Shown here in pieces: positions 47,808 through 59,200 of a stretch of DNA of 64,000 nucleotides (position 1 is its first letter; every line of letters begins with the position of its first letter). Source of the DNA: an uncultured Flavobacteriales bacterium (GTDB taxonomy: Bacteria > Bacteroidota > Bacteroidia > Palsa-965); NCBI GenBank assembly GCA_903873905.1, contig CAIQQJ010000006.1, forward strand, positions 1 to 64,000, given 5' to 3'. The notes beneath the pieces were generated by a model. The model saw only the letters and a list, made by a program, of their open reading frames with translations, was not told where the DNA came from and did no database searches. The position numbers and the translations under genes were made by a program.

Positions 47808-49304
47808 TTGAAAACATTAACACGTTTCATTCTTCGGTCCTACATCCCACCCTTCGCGATGACTTTCGTGATTTCGGTGTTTATTCTTTTCATGCAGTTT
47901 CTTTGGAAATATGTGGATGAATTGGTGGGAAAAGATTTGGATTGGAATGTATTGAGTGAACTGTTTTTATTCGCGGCTTTGACATTTGTCCCGCTTGCTT
48001 TACCAATGGCGGTGCTGCTTTCATCGCTCATGACTTTTGGAAATCTCGCGGAGAATTATGAACTCGCAGCATTAAAATCAGCGGGAAGATCATTGACAGT
48101 GATAATGCGCCCACTTATTTTTCTGATGATTTTCATTACCATTGGAGCATTCTATTTTTCGGATTACCTCCTGCCCTACACCAATCTGAAATTTCTTTCC
48201 ACACTTTACGATATTGAACAGCAAAAACCCGCTTTGAATATAAAAGAAGGCGTTTTTTATAATGAAATTGACGGTTACAGTATTCGCATTAATAAAATTG
48301 ATAAGGATGGACAAACCTTGCATGATATTATGATTTATGATCATCATGACCAGGCCGGAAATACACAATTGACTGTTGCGGAATATGGGAAAATGTTTCT
48401 TACACCAGATAAAAGTTTCTTTATAATTGAACTGCACAATGGGGAAACATTTAGGGAAATGTGGAGCCAACAAAATGCATATATCACAAAACCATTCTCC
48501 AGAATCAAATTCAAGGATCAGCTTGCTCGACTTGATTTTTCCAGTTTCAAAATGGTACGAACAGACCAAAATTTATTCAAGGATGGTCATCAAATGTTGA
48601 ATGGAACACAATTGCTAGAAGCAATTGATACAATGAAATGGCAACTCGACAAAGACAAGAATACTTTTTACTCTGGATTAAAAATGGCCTATTTTCCAAA
48701 ATCAAATTCGTACTGGAAAATGCTTGACACTTCATCCACAAAACCAAAATCTGAAAATCTAATTCTTGAATTAGCCGCATCAGAACGCAACCGAATTTAT
48801 GATATCGCATTGAACAATGCCCGAAATTGTAAAAGTGCTGCCGATTCAAAAGTAAATGAAATCGAAGCGCAGGAAAGTTCCATCCTCCGATACAAAATTG
48901 AATATTGGAGAAAATACAGTTTGTCGTTCGCTTGTTTCATTATGTTTTTCATTGGAGCACCTCTTGGTGCCTTGATACGAAAAGGTGGGCTAGGTATGCC
49001 CGTTGTCATTTCTGTATTTTTCTTTTTGCTCTTTTGGGTACTCAGTATTGTTGGCGAAAAACTAGCGAAAGAAGGAACTATTCCACCTGAAATTGGAATG
49101 TGGTTTGGCTGCGCATTTTTTCTTCCACTTGGAATTTGGTTGACAAAAAAGGCAACAGCGGATTCTGGAATGTTTGACAGTGTAGGATTATTCAACAGAG
49201 TAATTGGATTTTTCACAAGAAATAAAAAAACAAAAGATCGGCAAACTCCGAATGATTCCGACTCTCCCATTTTAGATATCAGCGAAATAAAAGAACAGGA
49301 TTAA
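47808..49304 (+). CDS. LptF/LptG family LPS-export permease
   Basis: 498 residues. Six membrane helices in the usual 3+3 plan flank a large periplasmic beta-jellyroll (residues about 120-330). The start LTRFILRSYIPPFAMTFVISV, the phrase LALPMAVLLSSLMTFGNLAENYELAALKSAG and the late FFIGAPLGALIRKGGLGMPV are typical. It is a membrane subunit that lifts LPS out of the inner membrane with LptB2. The start codon is TTG; the first ATG would cut off conserved residues. It is longer than E. coli LptF because of the periplasmic part and a polar tail. Confidence 0.92.
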   Translation: MKTLTRFILRSYIPPFAMTFVISVFILFMQFLWKYVDELVGKDLDWNVLSELFLFAALTFVPLALPMAVLLSSLMTFGNLAENYELAALKSAGRSLTVIMRPLIFLMIFITIGAFYFSDYLLPYTNLKFLSTLYDIEQQKPALNIKEGVFYNEIDGYSIRINKIDKDGQTLHDIMIYDHHDQAGNTQLTVAEYGKMFLTPDKSFFIIELHNGETFREMWSQQNAYITKPFSRIKFKDQLARLDFSSFKMVRTDQNLFKDGHQMLNGTQLLEAIDTMKWQLDKDKNTFYSGLKMAYFPKSNSYWKMLDTSSTKPKSENLILELAASERNRIYDIALNNARNCKSAADSKVNEIEAQESSILRYKIEYWRKYSLSFACFIMFFIGAPLGALIRKGGLGMPVVISVFFFLLFWVLSIVGEKLAKEGTIPPEIGMWFGCAFFLPLGIWLTKKATADSGMFDSVGLFNRVIGFFTRNKKTKDRQTPNDSDSPILDISEIKEQD

Positions 49305-49312
49305 TTTCAAAA

Positions 49313-50515
49313 ATGCGCATCCTTCAAATTTGTCCAAAACCCCCAGTTCCTTCTGTCGATGGAGGAACACTCGCGATGAATAGCGTTACTGAAGCAATTC
49401 AACTTTCAGGAAATTCCATTCAGGTTTTGGCCATTGAAACGGAAAAGCACCGCTATCATCCAAAATTAATTTCTGAAGAATATAAATCCGCCACAAAAAT
49501 TGAAACGTTTTTTGTGCATACAGGTATAAATATTTTTTCTGCTTTTTTTAATTTATTTTCTTCCTCCTCCTACAATGTCAATCGGTTTTATTCAATTGAT
49601 TTTGAAAACAAATTGATTTCCATTCTTGAAAAAGAAAATTTTGACATCATCCAACTTGAAAGTTTATACACCGCTCCCTATATCGGGGCTATTCGTAAAT
49701 ACAGCAAGGCGAAAATAATTCTTCGTGCACATAATATTGAAAGTGAATTATGGAAAAGAAGAACCTTGCTGGAAACAAATCCACTTAAAAAAACTTGGTT
49801 CAACCATTTGACCAAAAATATTTTTAAATGCGAAACAGAAACATTTCAAAAAGTGGATGGAATTATTCCGATTACAAATGAAGATGCTGGTTCCATTCAC
49901 AAAATGTTGTCAGGAATTAATAAACCAATTTTTGTATTGCCTTTCGCCATGAATTTGCCCAAAGAAAATATTTCTATCAGCGCAAAACCTGGAACTGTTT
50001 TCCATATTGGAGCAATGGATTGGGAGGAGAATGTGGAAGGCGTGCTATGGCTCGTGAAAGAAGTCTGGCCGAAAGTAGTTTCAAAAATCCCATTCGCTGA
50101 ACTTCATCTTGCTGGAAGAAATCTGAAGGTCGATGATGCACGTTTTTCAGGGCAAAATATTTTTGTTCATGGCGAAGTGGAAAATGCATTCGATTTTATG
50201 AATGAATTTTTGGTAATGACCATTCCCCTTTTAAGCGGCGGAGGAATGCGCGTGAAACTTGTAGAAGGAATGGCACTTGGGAAAGCAATTGTGACCACTT
50301 CAATTGGTGCAGAAGGTTCTGCGAGTGAAAACGAAAACCAAGTGCTCATTAAAAATTCACCTGAAGATTTTGCTGGAGCTATTTGCAATTTGTTAAATAA
50401 TGAAATATTCGCACGAGAATTGGGACAACGTTCAAAAGAATTTGCAAAAACCCATTTCGATTTGTATTCATCTTCGAAAAAATTGAACGACTTTTACATC
50501 AGCTTCGTCAAGTGA
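49313..50515 (+). CDS. Glycosyltransferase, GT4-like
   Basis: 400 residues, GT-B fold. The N-terminal domain begins ILQICPKPPVPSVDGGTLAM; the acceptor side has RAHNIESELWKRR. The C-terminal donor-binding domain has VFHIGAMDWEENVEGVLWL and PLLSGGGMRVKLVEGMALGK, which fits GT4 with the second conserved Glu. It lies 8 bases behind the permease gene and overlaps the next glycosyltransferase by GTGA. It likely adds a sugar to a surface polysaccharide or LPS; donor and acceptor are not known. Confidence 0.9.
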   Translation: MRILQICPKPPVPSVDGGTLAMNSVTEAIQLSGNSIQVLAIETEKHRYHPKLISEEYKSATKIETFFVHTGINIFSAFFNLFSSSSYNVNRFYSIDFENKLISILEKENFDIIQLESLYTAPYIGAIRKYSKAKIILRAHNIESELWKRRTLLETNPLKKTWFNHLTKNIFKCETETFQKVDGIIPITNEDAGSIHKMLSGINKPIFVLPFAMNLPKENISISAKPGTVFHIGAMDWEENVEGVLWLVKEVWPKVVSKIPFAELHLAGRNLKVDDARFSGQNIFVHGEVENAFDFMNEFLVMTIPLLSGGGMRVKLVEGMALGKAIVTTSIGAEGSASENENQVLIKNSPEDFAGAICNLLNNEIFARELGQRSKEFAKTHFDLYSSSKKLNDFYISFVK

Positions 50516-51690
50516 AAATACTTTGTATCACATCTCGTGTTCCATGGCCGCTCGAAAAGGGCGACAAACTCCGTGCGTACCATCAGCTGAAAAACCTTTC
50601 CAACAATCACGAAATAATTCTTTGTGCAATAAACGACACAACACTTCATCCTGATGCAGAAAAAGAATTGAAAAAATTCTGCAAGGAAATTCACGTTTAT
50701 AACATTTCCAAAATCGGAATATTCTTCAATTTACTTTCCGGATTATTCAGCGGAATTCCTTTGCAAGTAGCGTATTTCACAAGTTCTTCTGTCAAAAGAA
50801 AAATAGCCACGCTCATTTCAGAAAAAAAACCTGATCGTATTTTCGCACAACTTATTCGCAGTGCAGAATATGCGCGTGAGCATAAAGAAATTCCCCGCAC
50901 GCTTGATTACATGGATATTTTTTCAAAAGGAATTGAGCGGCGCATTGGCAAAGTAAATATTTTATGGCGATGGGTTTTTAAGATGGAATGGAAACGCTTG
51001 CTAAATTATGAAGCTGCCGTTTCAACTGACTTTGATGCGCTCACTATTATTTCACAACAAGACCGCGATCTTTTACCGGTAAAAAACCCTTCCTTAATCC
51101 ATGTCATTCCGAATGGCGTGGATACCACTTTCTTCACACCAATGAAATCAGAGAAAGATTATGAATTACTTTTTAATGGGAATATGAATTATCCACCCAA
51201 TATAGAAAGTGCCATTTATCTTGTTAAAAAAATTCTTCCAATCATTCGTAAAAAGAAACCTTCCATTCGTGTCTTGATTTCGGGAGCAAGTCCTGCTTCT
51301 GAAGTGCTGGCTTTACAATCCGAAAACGTAACGGTTACCGGTTGGGTGGATGATGTCAGAAAAAGTTTTGAGCGTTCCAAAATTCTTGTTGCTCCAATGC
51401 AATCAAGTATTGGGTTACAAAATAAATTATTGGAAGCGATGGCAATGAAACTTCCTTGCATTACCACCACCCTATCCAACAATGCTTTAAAAGCGATTCC
51501 TGATTCTCAAATTTTAGTTGCTGATACGCCAGAACAATTCGCAACACACATTAATTTATTGCTTGATCATCCTGAAAAAGCGGAACGCCTTGCGGAAAAT
51601 GGATTTAAAATGGTGCATGCTCGTTTCAATTGGGAAAATACTTGTGCGGAACTTGAAACCGTTATCCTTCATGCTGGTGAAAAAAAGTAA
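50512..51690 (+). CDS. Glycosyltransferase, GT4-like (TIGR03087-like)
   Basis: 392 residues. It begins with a GTG in a four-base overlap (GTGA) with the previous stop. The N-terminus ILCITSRVPWPLEKGDKLRAYHQL is that of the sugar transferases related to the exosortase-associated family; later LLFNGNMNYPPNIESAIYL and VAPMQSSIGLQNKLLEAMAMK are the donor-site motifs. The translational coupling to its neighbour suggests both act on the same glycan. Confidence 0.9.
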   Translation: MKILCITSRVPWPLEKGDKLRAYHQLKNLSNNHEIILCAINDTTLHPDAEKELKKFCKEIHVYNISKIGIFFNLLSGLFSGIPLQVAYFTSSSVKRKIATLISEKKPDRIFAQLIRSAEYAREHKEIPRTLDYMDIFSKGIERRIGKVNILWRWVFKMEWKRLLNYEAAVSTDFDALTIISQQDRDLLPVKNPSLIHVIPNGVDTTFFTPMKSEKDYELLFNGNMNYPPNIESAIYLVKKILPIIRKKKPSIRVLISGASPASEVLALQSENVTVTGWVDDVRKSFERSKILVAPMQSSIGLQNKLLEAMAMKLPCITTTLSNNALKAIPDSQILVADTPEQFATHINLLLDHPEKAERLAENGFKMVHARFNWENTCAELETVILHAGEKK

Positions 51691-52429
51691 ATTCCTATTA
51701 ATTTTCCTTCTTCCATTTTTTTCCTGCATCCAAATCAATAAGGACGGATCTAAAATCAATTCTGATAAGTCAGACACAACTCCCATTTTCTCTTCCGGAA
51801 AATGGTTTTCTGAAGATGAGTTTTATTCCATTTATTATCTCAGGAATTTAAAAATTAAGCTCACCAACATTCGTCCGAATCAATCGGATACTTCCATTAA
51901 ACTTTGCATACCTGTTGCTTTCACACAGCTTGATGATGGCAGCATTGATGGACTATTTATTATTGATGGAAAACCTGTTGATGCGAAAAAAGTTAATCAT
52001 CGACTTGGTGGAGGATTCCTAATGATCAAGGATAGTGTTTCTATTATCAAAACCAATGATGGAAAATTTCTTTCCTCATCGTGCATCGATAGTCTTTCCA
52101 AATTGAATGCTTCTTTTTTTCAACAGATTCAATTGGTAAGAGAAGGCGAAAATCTTGGTTTTCATAAGGACGAAAAACTTTTTCAACGTAGGGCTATCGC
52201 TGTTTTTCCAAATGGAAATATTGCCATCATAGAAACAAAATCGCCTGTAACACTTCAGGAATTTGCAGACGATCTCGTTAAAATGAAAATACAAAACGCA
52301 ATTTACACTGACATGGGAAGCTATGATGAAGGATGGGCAAGAATCCATGAGAGTGGATCTTTAAAGGTCCTTGGAAATATCCGTTCAGAAACACAAAGGC
52401 AGAGTAATTGGTTGATTTTTAAAAATTGA
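51671..52429 (+). CDS. Lipoprotein with phosphodiester-glycosidase (NAGPA)-like region
   Basis: 252 residues. The ATG at 51671, inside the end of the previous gene, starts a lipoprotein signal with FLLPFFSC (lipid Cys 19); the frame is open further up but without a sensible start. The C-terminal part runs RRAIAVFPNGNIAIIETKSP, TLQEFADDLVKMKIQNAIYT, DMGSYDEGWAR, which resembles the end of the NAGPA/phosphodiester glycosidase domain (where D-G-G is normal; here D-M-G). The family link is inference. It closes the LptF-like/glycosyltransferase operon. Confidence 0.7.
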   Translation: MLVKKSKFLLIFLLPFFSCIQINKDGSKINSDKSDTTPIFSSGKWFSEDEFYSIYYLRNLKIKLTNIRPNQSDTSIKLCIPVAFTQLDDGSIDGLFIIDGKPVDAKKVNHRLGGGFLMIKDSVSIIKTNDGKFLSSSCIDSLSKLNASFFQQIQLVREGENLGFHKDEKLFQRRAIAVFPNGNIAIIETKSPVTLQEFADDLVKMKIQNAIYTDMGSYDEGWARIHESGSLKVLGNIRSETQRQSNWLIFKN

Positions 52430-52516
52430 CCGCTGAAAATTCTGTCCTTCACCCTATTTTTTATTCCTAAAATTGGCTATCTTTCGCAGTGAATTGATGT
52501 TTATAACCCATTGCAC

Positions 52517-52870
52517 ATGAAACGCTTCCTCTTTTTTTTACTGATCAGTTTACCGCTACTTTCTTTGACTGATGCGCGTAGTTATGTATATGTCAATCCC
52601 AACGCAGTTACTGAAATTGCTCCTTATACAGAGGCCCTGTCACATTCGGATCTTGATAAGTACAGATATTTTGATAAACGAAACACACTTCATTTCGAAA
52701 ATGGCTTGGATGTGGAATTGCTTTCTGCAAATGAACTAACTGCAGCTGGAATCCCTTTCAACAGAGATCATGTGCGTACAGAAGTTCCTGCATTTGACAC
52801 CAAACCAATTTTCAAATTGACTTCATCAGGAATTCTTGTTGAAATACAAACACGCTCCAAAATAAAATAA
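52517..52870 (+). CDS. Small exported protein, function unknown
   Basis: 117 residues with a signal peptide (FLFFLLISLPLLSLTDA) and a short alpha/beta region without known motifs. The ATG at 52517 follows a TTG in the same frame by two codons. It ends 4 bases before the next start, so it is co-transcribed with the adhesin gene. No family recognised. Confidence 0.65.
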   Translation: MKRFLFFLLISLPLLSLTDARSYVYVNPNAVTEIAPYTEALSHSDLDKYRYFDKRNTLHFENGLDVELLSANELTAAGIPFNRDHVRTEVPAFDTKPIFKLTSSGILVEIQTRSKIK

Positions 52871-52874
52871 GCAA

Positions 52875-55800
52875 ATGAAAAAAATCTACATTTTCCTTTT
52901 CAGCTTAAGTTTATTTGTGTCATTGAATCCAATTCATGCTCAGCTAATAAATGATGATTGTTTTGGAGCAACACCATTAGGAACATTAGGAGCACCTGCA
53001 CCTTGCCCATCGGGACTTGGCACGGTTTCAACTTTCAACAATCTTACCAATGTAAATTCAGTAACAGAACAACCTTATACAACTTTAATAAACTGCCAAC
53101 CTTCATTGAATACACCAATGGCTTCCCCAGCTACTGATGTATGGTATTCGTTTGTGAATAATGGGAATGCTGTTACAATTACCATTAATGGAAATATTGT
53201 AAATCCAAATATTGCAATTTACCAAGGAAATTGTTCGGGACTTATCGGACGTGGTTGCGCAATTGGTTCAGGAAATTCTTTGACTGCCACTTTTGATCAA
53301 ATGGTAATTGGTCAGACTTATTACATTCAAATTAGCGGAGGAAGTCCTGCAGACCAAGGCACTTTCAACATGACACTTCAGAATTCAAATTCATGTTCCG
53401 ATTGTTTGCTTTCATCTAACCTAACAGTTAATCCACTTCCTGTAAATGGGACTTATCAAGGGGGAACAACTGTTACTTTTTGTTACACCGTTACGCAATG
53501 GGATCAACAAAACACAAATTGGTTTCAGGCTTTAGTTCCTATTTTCGGATCAGGTTGGAATTTGGCAACGCTTACAAACTTACAAGGTGCTTCAACATGC
53601 GATGGTGGTCCTGGTGTTTGGTCGTGGTTTAATAATGTGAATTGTCCTAATGGAAATGGAATTCTAAGTGGATTTTTCTTTGATGGAGATATGGTACAGG
53701 GCGGGCCTGATGGAAATCCAACAAATAATTTCGGAGACAATTGCACTGGTAATGTAAACTGGACTTTTTGTTGGACAATCACATCGAATACTTGTCCTCC
53801 AGGACAAACAGGTGATAATCTCGGAATTAATATTAACACATTTGGTGATGGAGAAACAGGCAATTGGATAAACCCCGCTTGTATTGCCGATCCAATTTAT
53901 CAATTCAATGCATCGCTCGTATGTTGCGCGCCGCCGCAAATGTCGCAGGTAAACGTATTGTGTTTTGGTGGAAATAATGGATCCATTACTGCCAATGCTG
54001 TTGGTGTTGGCGCGTTTGATTACACGTGGTACAATGCCGCTAACACAGTCATACAAACTGCGGTTGGACAAACAGTTCCAAATACAATCAATAATTTGGT
54101 GGCAGGAACGTATCACGTTACAATTACGGATAGCAACAGCGGATGCACAACAACAACATCTGTTACAATTACTCAACCAACACAATTAGTACTTCAAACA
54201 ACTTCAACAAATGCTAGTTGTAACCAAACAAATGGTTCTGCAACTGTCACTCCATCTGGCGGAACATCACCTTACGATTTTGTTTGGACCGATGCACTGA
54301 ATAATGTTTTACAAACCGCTAATAATATAACTGGACCAAATACATTAAACAATCTTGCTGCGGGAACTTATAATGTTCTTGTAACAGATGCCAATAATTG
54401 CCTTGCAAACGTTTCTGTAATTGTAACTGGTGTCCCAGGAAACCTTGCAAACGTAATGTCGAGTGTAGCTGCTAGTTGTTTCGGAATTTGTGATGGCACT
54501 GCAACCTGCACATTGAATGGAGGAACTGCTCCATACACCTATGCATGGAGTGCGAATGCCGCGAATCAAACCACCCAGACAGCTACCAATTTATGCGTAG
54601 GCACATACACAGTAAATTATCATGATGTAAATAACTGTTCGGGTACTGCAACAGTTGCTGTTACGGGGCCTCCTGCGGTTACTTCAACAGTTGTAGCAGC
54701 GCCAACAACAATTTGCATTGGTCAATCATCTACACTCACAGCAACTCCTGCTGGAGGAACTGGCTCAGGTTATACTTACGTTTGGACTCCTGTTGGAACA
54801 GGCACTACACAAAACGTAACTGTTTCTCCAATTGTAACAACAACCTACACTGTGGTTGTATCAGATGGCAACGGCTGCGCTGCTCCTCCTGCTACTGTAA
54901 CTGTAACTGTAAATCCTGTATTGAACGTTACGCTCACAGCTTTTCCACCTGCCATTTGTCTCGGATCATCATCTACACTAACAGCTGTTGCCAATGGCGG
55001 AAATGGTGGACCTTACACCTACACCTGGTTGCCAGTGGGTACAGCGGGAAATACAATTACAGCAAACGTCACTCCAACTGTTACTACAACTTACACGGTA
55101 ATACTTTCTGATGGATGCACTTCACCAAATGATTCTGCAACGGTTACTGTTACTGTCAATCAACCTCCAGCCTTCTTTCATTGGAAATCCATTGACCGGT
55201 TGCGCTCCAGTTTGCGTCACCTTTACAACGCCGAATAATCCAACATGGACAACCTGTGCATGGGATTTTGGTGACAACGCAACTGTTTCAGGAAATTGTA
55301 ATCCGTTGCATTGTTATACAACTCCAGGTTGTTATAACGTAATGTTAACTGTCACCGATGCTAATGGTTGTATTGGAACAGTCACGATGCCCAATTATGT
55401 TTGTGTTTCTGCAACTGTGAATGCCCAGTTTTCTGCGAGTCCGCAACCGACAGATATTTTCAATACAAATCTGACATTCACAGATCAGTCAACAGGAAGT
55501 CCAACATCTTGGAATTGGTATTTTGGTGGATTGGATAGTTCTAACATGCAGAATCCAACTTATATTTTTCCAAATGAATCTGCAGGATGTTATGACGTAA
55601 TTCTTGTCGCTAATAATACAGCGAATTGTCCTGACGTTGATACTGTGCGAGTTTGCATTGATCCTGATTATGTGATTTATTTTCCAAATGCTTTCACGCC
55701 AAATGCTGATGGAATAAATGATTTCTTCATTGGAGTTGGTGAAGGAATTGACAAATATGAAATGTGGATTTTTGACCGTTGGGGAAATTTGATTTACTAC

Positions 55801-55950
55801 ACCGACGATATTAGCCATCCATGGGATGGAAAAGTTCAAGGAAAGAGCGACAATCTCGTTCAACAAGATGTTTATGTTTGGAAAGCCAAAGTCACTGACG
55901 TTTTTGGAAAGAAACATAAATTCATTGGACACGTTTCCGTGATTCGATAA
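52875..55950 (+). CDS. SprB-repeat/PKD/CHU_C surface protein, split by a frameshift
   Basis: One gene of about 1024 codons in two frames. The first frame (52875-55238) has a signal peptide (IFLFSLSLFVSLNPIHAQ), a beta-sandwich domain, and SprB-type repeats (VLCFGGNNGSITANA). It goes wrong after QPP at 55170 and stops 22 codons later. The second frame, from 55171, continues PSFIGNPLTGCAPVC, a PKD domain and the CHU_C domain (FPNAFTPNADGINDFF to HVSVIR). The paralogue at 56287 reads straight through the same place (APPVPTFTGTPLTGCAP), so two bases are missing, or one extra, here. As written, the product would lack its T9SS signal. Confidence 0.85.
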
Positions 55951-55965
55951 TTTGATTGAAGCTTG

Positions 55966-56008
55966 CAAAATCCAGATTTCGGAATCCTGAAATCTGGATT
56001 TTGTTTTT
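55966..56008 (+). terminator. Intrinsic terminator of the frameshifted adhesin gene
   Basis: CAAAATCCAGATTTC, an 8-base loop, GAAATCTGGATTTTG (15-bp perfect stem), then TTTTT. Confidence 0.88.
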
Positions 56009-56189
56009 GGAAAAGGAAATTGTCATAAATCAATTTTCACAACAATTTGCCCAGTACAACTTCACCAAAACCCCATCCATTTCTCATTTTTCGCCACTGA
56101 CTGTCGATTTTAGAGTCCATTTTTGTTTTCTGTAACTCCATTTTATAAGCAAAACAATGAATGTTAGCCACTTATAAAGAAAAATGTTC

Positions 56190-56197
56190 TATATTTG
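56190..56197 (+). promoter_or_regulatory. TAnnTTTG -7 box of the second adhesin gene
   Basis: TATATTTG, about 90 bases before the ATG at 56287; a long leader for this genome segment. Confidence 0.5.
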
Positions 56198-56286
56198 AAA
56201 GAACGTTAATCACCCGTTAAAAATTACGATTTCATTTTTAATGGTATGTCTCTTTGGCCTTTGAAAACGAAAATAAACACACCTCT

Positions 56287-59200
56287 ATGAGAATTAAAAT
56301 TACTTTGTTTTTTATATTGGCTTTGGGTTTTGCATCCATTTCTGCAACAGCTCAAACAAGCAAATCCAATTTTGATTTTCTGAACAAATTAGGAGATCAA
56401 AGCCGTGTGGCTTTTGTTGAAAATGTTGGTCAGCTGAGTCCCATAAAAGAACTTCAAGGGAAAAAAGTATTGTTCAGTTTTGAAGATGATAAAGGATTGA
56501 CTGCCTATTTCACAAGCACAGGCGTAATTTACAGAGTCTCCAAGCAACAAAAAGTTTCTGAAGCGGAATATGAAGAAGCGATGAGAGAAAATGGATCTTC
56601 TGAAAGAGAGGAAAATGATTTGGCAGAAAAAAACAAAGCAAAATTTCTGACCAAGACAGAATTTGTTGAAATGAATTGGGAGGGTGCAAATAGCAATACC
56701 AAAGTTATCGGGAAAAATCAGACCAGTGCTTACTTCAATTTTTACATGCCTTCAATTAACAAAGACAAAGTAATTGGAAATGTAAAAGGATATACCAAGA
56801 TCGTGTATGAAAACATTTATCCTTTTATCGACATTGAGTATACAATCCACCCTGAAAAGGGAATGAAATATTCTTACATACTGCATCCTGGGGCAAACCC
56901 TTCTGACATACGAATGGATTATTATGGTGCCAACTTGAAAATGGATGGTGAAGGAAATATGATTATTTCAACCGACTGTGGTGACATTACAGATTATGCA
57001 CCATTAACTTTCAAAGCAGCTCAAGTGGATGGAAAAATAATTAGTTCTCAATTTGAATTGGTTAAGAAAAATACGGTTGGTTTCACTCTCGCAAATGGAA
57101 TGAAAACGATTACAGAAACAATCATCATTGATCCTTGGCAAGTTGGACCTAATTTTCCTGCAAGTGGATTTACACCAAACGATTTGTCGGTAGATGGAGC
57201 AGGAAACGTTCTGGTTTATTCTTACAATACTACTCCTAGTTCAAGAATTGACAAATACAGTCCTTTGGGTGTTTTTATGTGGACTTTTAATTTGACAACC
57301 AGTGCAGGATATTCAGGTTTCCAAGGTGATGTAGCTTCTGATGCTGCAGGTAACGTTTATGTATCTATTGGATTAGGTCCGAATAACAATACTGGATTTT
57401 ACAATACAATTAAAATAAATCCTACAGGCACTGCATTGATATGGGGAAACACTACTGCAGGAACTGGCACGAATAACATGATGGAAACATGGACCATCAC
57501 CTTTAATTGCAATCACACACAATTCTATCAATCAGGAGGAGGACGAATTGTTTCGGGTACTACTTACTTCAACATGAGCGTGGAAGAACCAGTGAATGCC
57601 GCTACTGGAGTGGAAGGTACATTGATTGAAAATGATTCGATGGGTGATATTTATTGTACCTATTATGCTGCCAATAATTTGGTTTATCACATGACTGGTG
57701 ACAGTAATGTGACTCCAGATTTGGCAGGTGGCCTTTTAGCCGCAACTTCTGGTGCGGATAATAATTTAATTTGTTTTAATGCTGCATCTGGAGTTCGATT
57801 GTTCAGGGTGCATACAGGATATGCTTATATCGATGGAGATGTAAAAGCTCCTGGTTCAGTTGGAATGGATGCGATTACATCGTCTTGCCAGTATTTATAT
57901 ACCACGAATGGTGCTAGTATTGATCGATGGGATCCATTAACAGGAGCTCATTTCAATCAGGTAACAATTCCAGGAGGAAGTACTACCCCTGGTGCGGTGA
58001 ATGCTGGTATTACAACTGATAAATGTGGTAATGTCTTTGTAGGCTCCAATAATAATATCTACGAATACGATGCCACTTTAAATTTGATAAATACCATAGG
58101 AGGACTCCCAGGCGTTGTATTTGATTTAGCGTGGGGAAATGTTGCGAACACGAATCTTATGGTCTGCGGTGGAACTACCAATGGAACAACTTTCCTTGCA
58201 TCAGTTGCAGTTACCCCTTGCGTCTTGCCAAACTTTGTGACCGTTACTGCGGTACAACCATCCTGTGCATCTCCGACTGGATCAGCTACAGCAACGGCAA
58301 CATTTTGTGGAGGACCCTATACGTATTTATGGAGCAATGGACAAACCACTCAAACCATAACAAATCTTGCTCCAGGAACCTATACTGTTACAGTTTCCTC
58401 AACTGTTTCTTGCCCTTATTCTTACGTTCAAACGCAAACAATAGTAATTGCTCCTGGATCTGGAACATTAAGTACAACTCAAGTCGCCAATAACGTTACC
58501 TGTTTTGGTGGATGCAATGGATCAGCTACAGTGACTCCTTCAGGAGGGACAGGACCTTATACCTATAATTGGACACCAAGTGGAGGGAATTTGGCTACTG
58601 CTTCTGCGCTCTGTCAAGGAAGTTATTCATGTACGGTAACAGACGCTACTGGTTGTTCGGCAATAGTGCCGTTTACAATTACTCAACCAGCACAAATTGT
58701 TCTTACTACAACATCTACACCAGCTGGATGCAACATGACAAATGGCTCGGCAACCGTTACTCCAAGTGGTGGAGTTGGACCGTATGATTTTGTTTGGACA
58801 GATGCATTGAATAATGTTTTGCAAACTGCAAATAACCAACCTGGCTCCAACGTCTTAAATAATCTTGGTACTGGCACGTATAATGTATTGGTTACAGACG
58901 CCAACAACTGCCTTTCCAATATTTCAGTAATCGTAACTGGAGCACCTGGAAGTGTTGCAAGTGTTATGACAAATTCTCCAGTCACCTGTTTTGGAAATTG
59001 TAATGGAACTGCAACTGCTACCTTGAATGGAGGAACTGCCCCTTATACTTATCAGTGGAGTGCTAATGCAGCAAATCAAACAACGTTGACTGCAACAGGA
59101 CTTTGCGTTGGAACATACACTGTGAATTTTGCGGATGCAAACGGTTGTTCTGGTACTTCGACTGTATCAGTTACCGGACCAACACAAGTAACTGCAACTG

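Larger units (their letters stand above)
55951..56286. other. 336-bp intergenic region between the two adhesin paralogues
   Basis: It contains the terminator at 55966-56008 and a TATATTTG box at 56190-56197. Between them (56010-56185) is AT-rich sequence in which I see no gene or hairpin. An in-frame TTG at 56254 is not a likely start. Confidence 0.6.

Noticed and set aside
54713-55111. 132-codon frame overlapping the SprB-repeat gene
   Set aside because: Out of frame with the repeats and rich in Cys, Asn and Ser from frame-shifted Thr/Gly codons; a by-product of composition.
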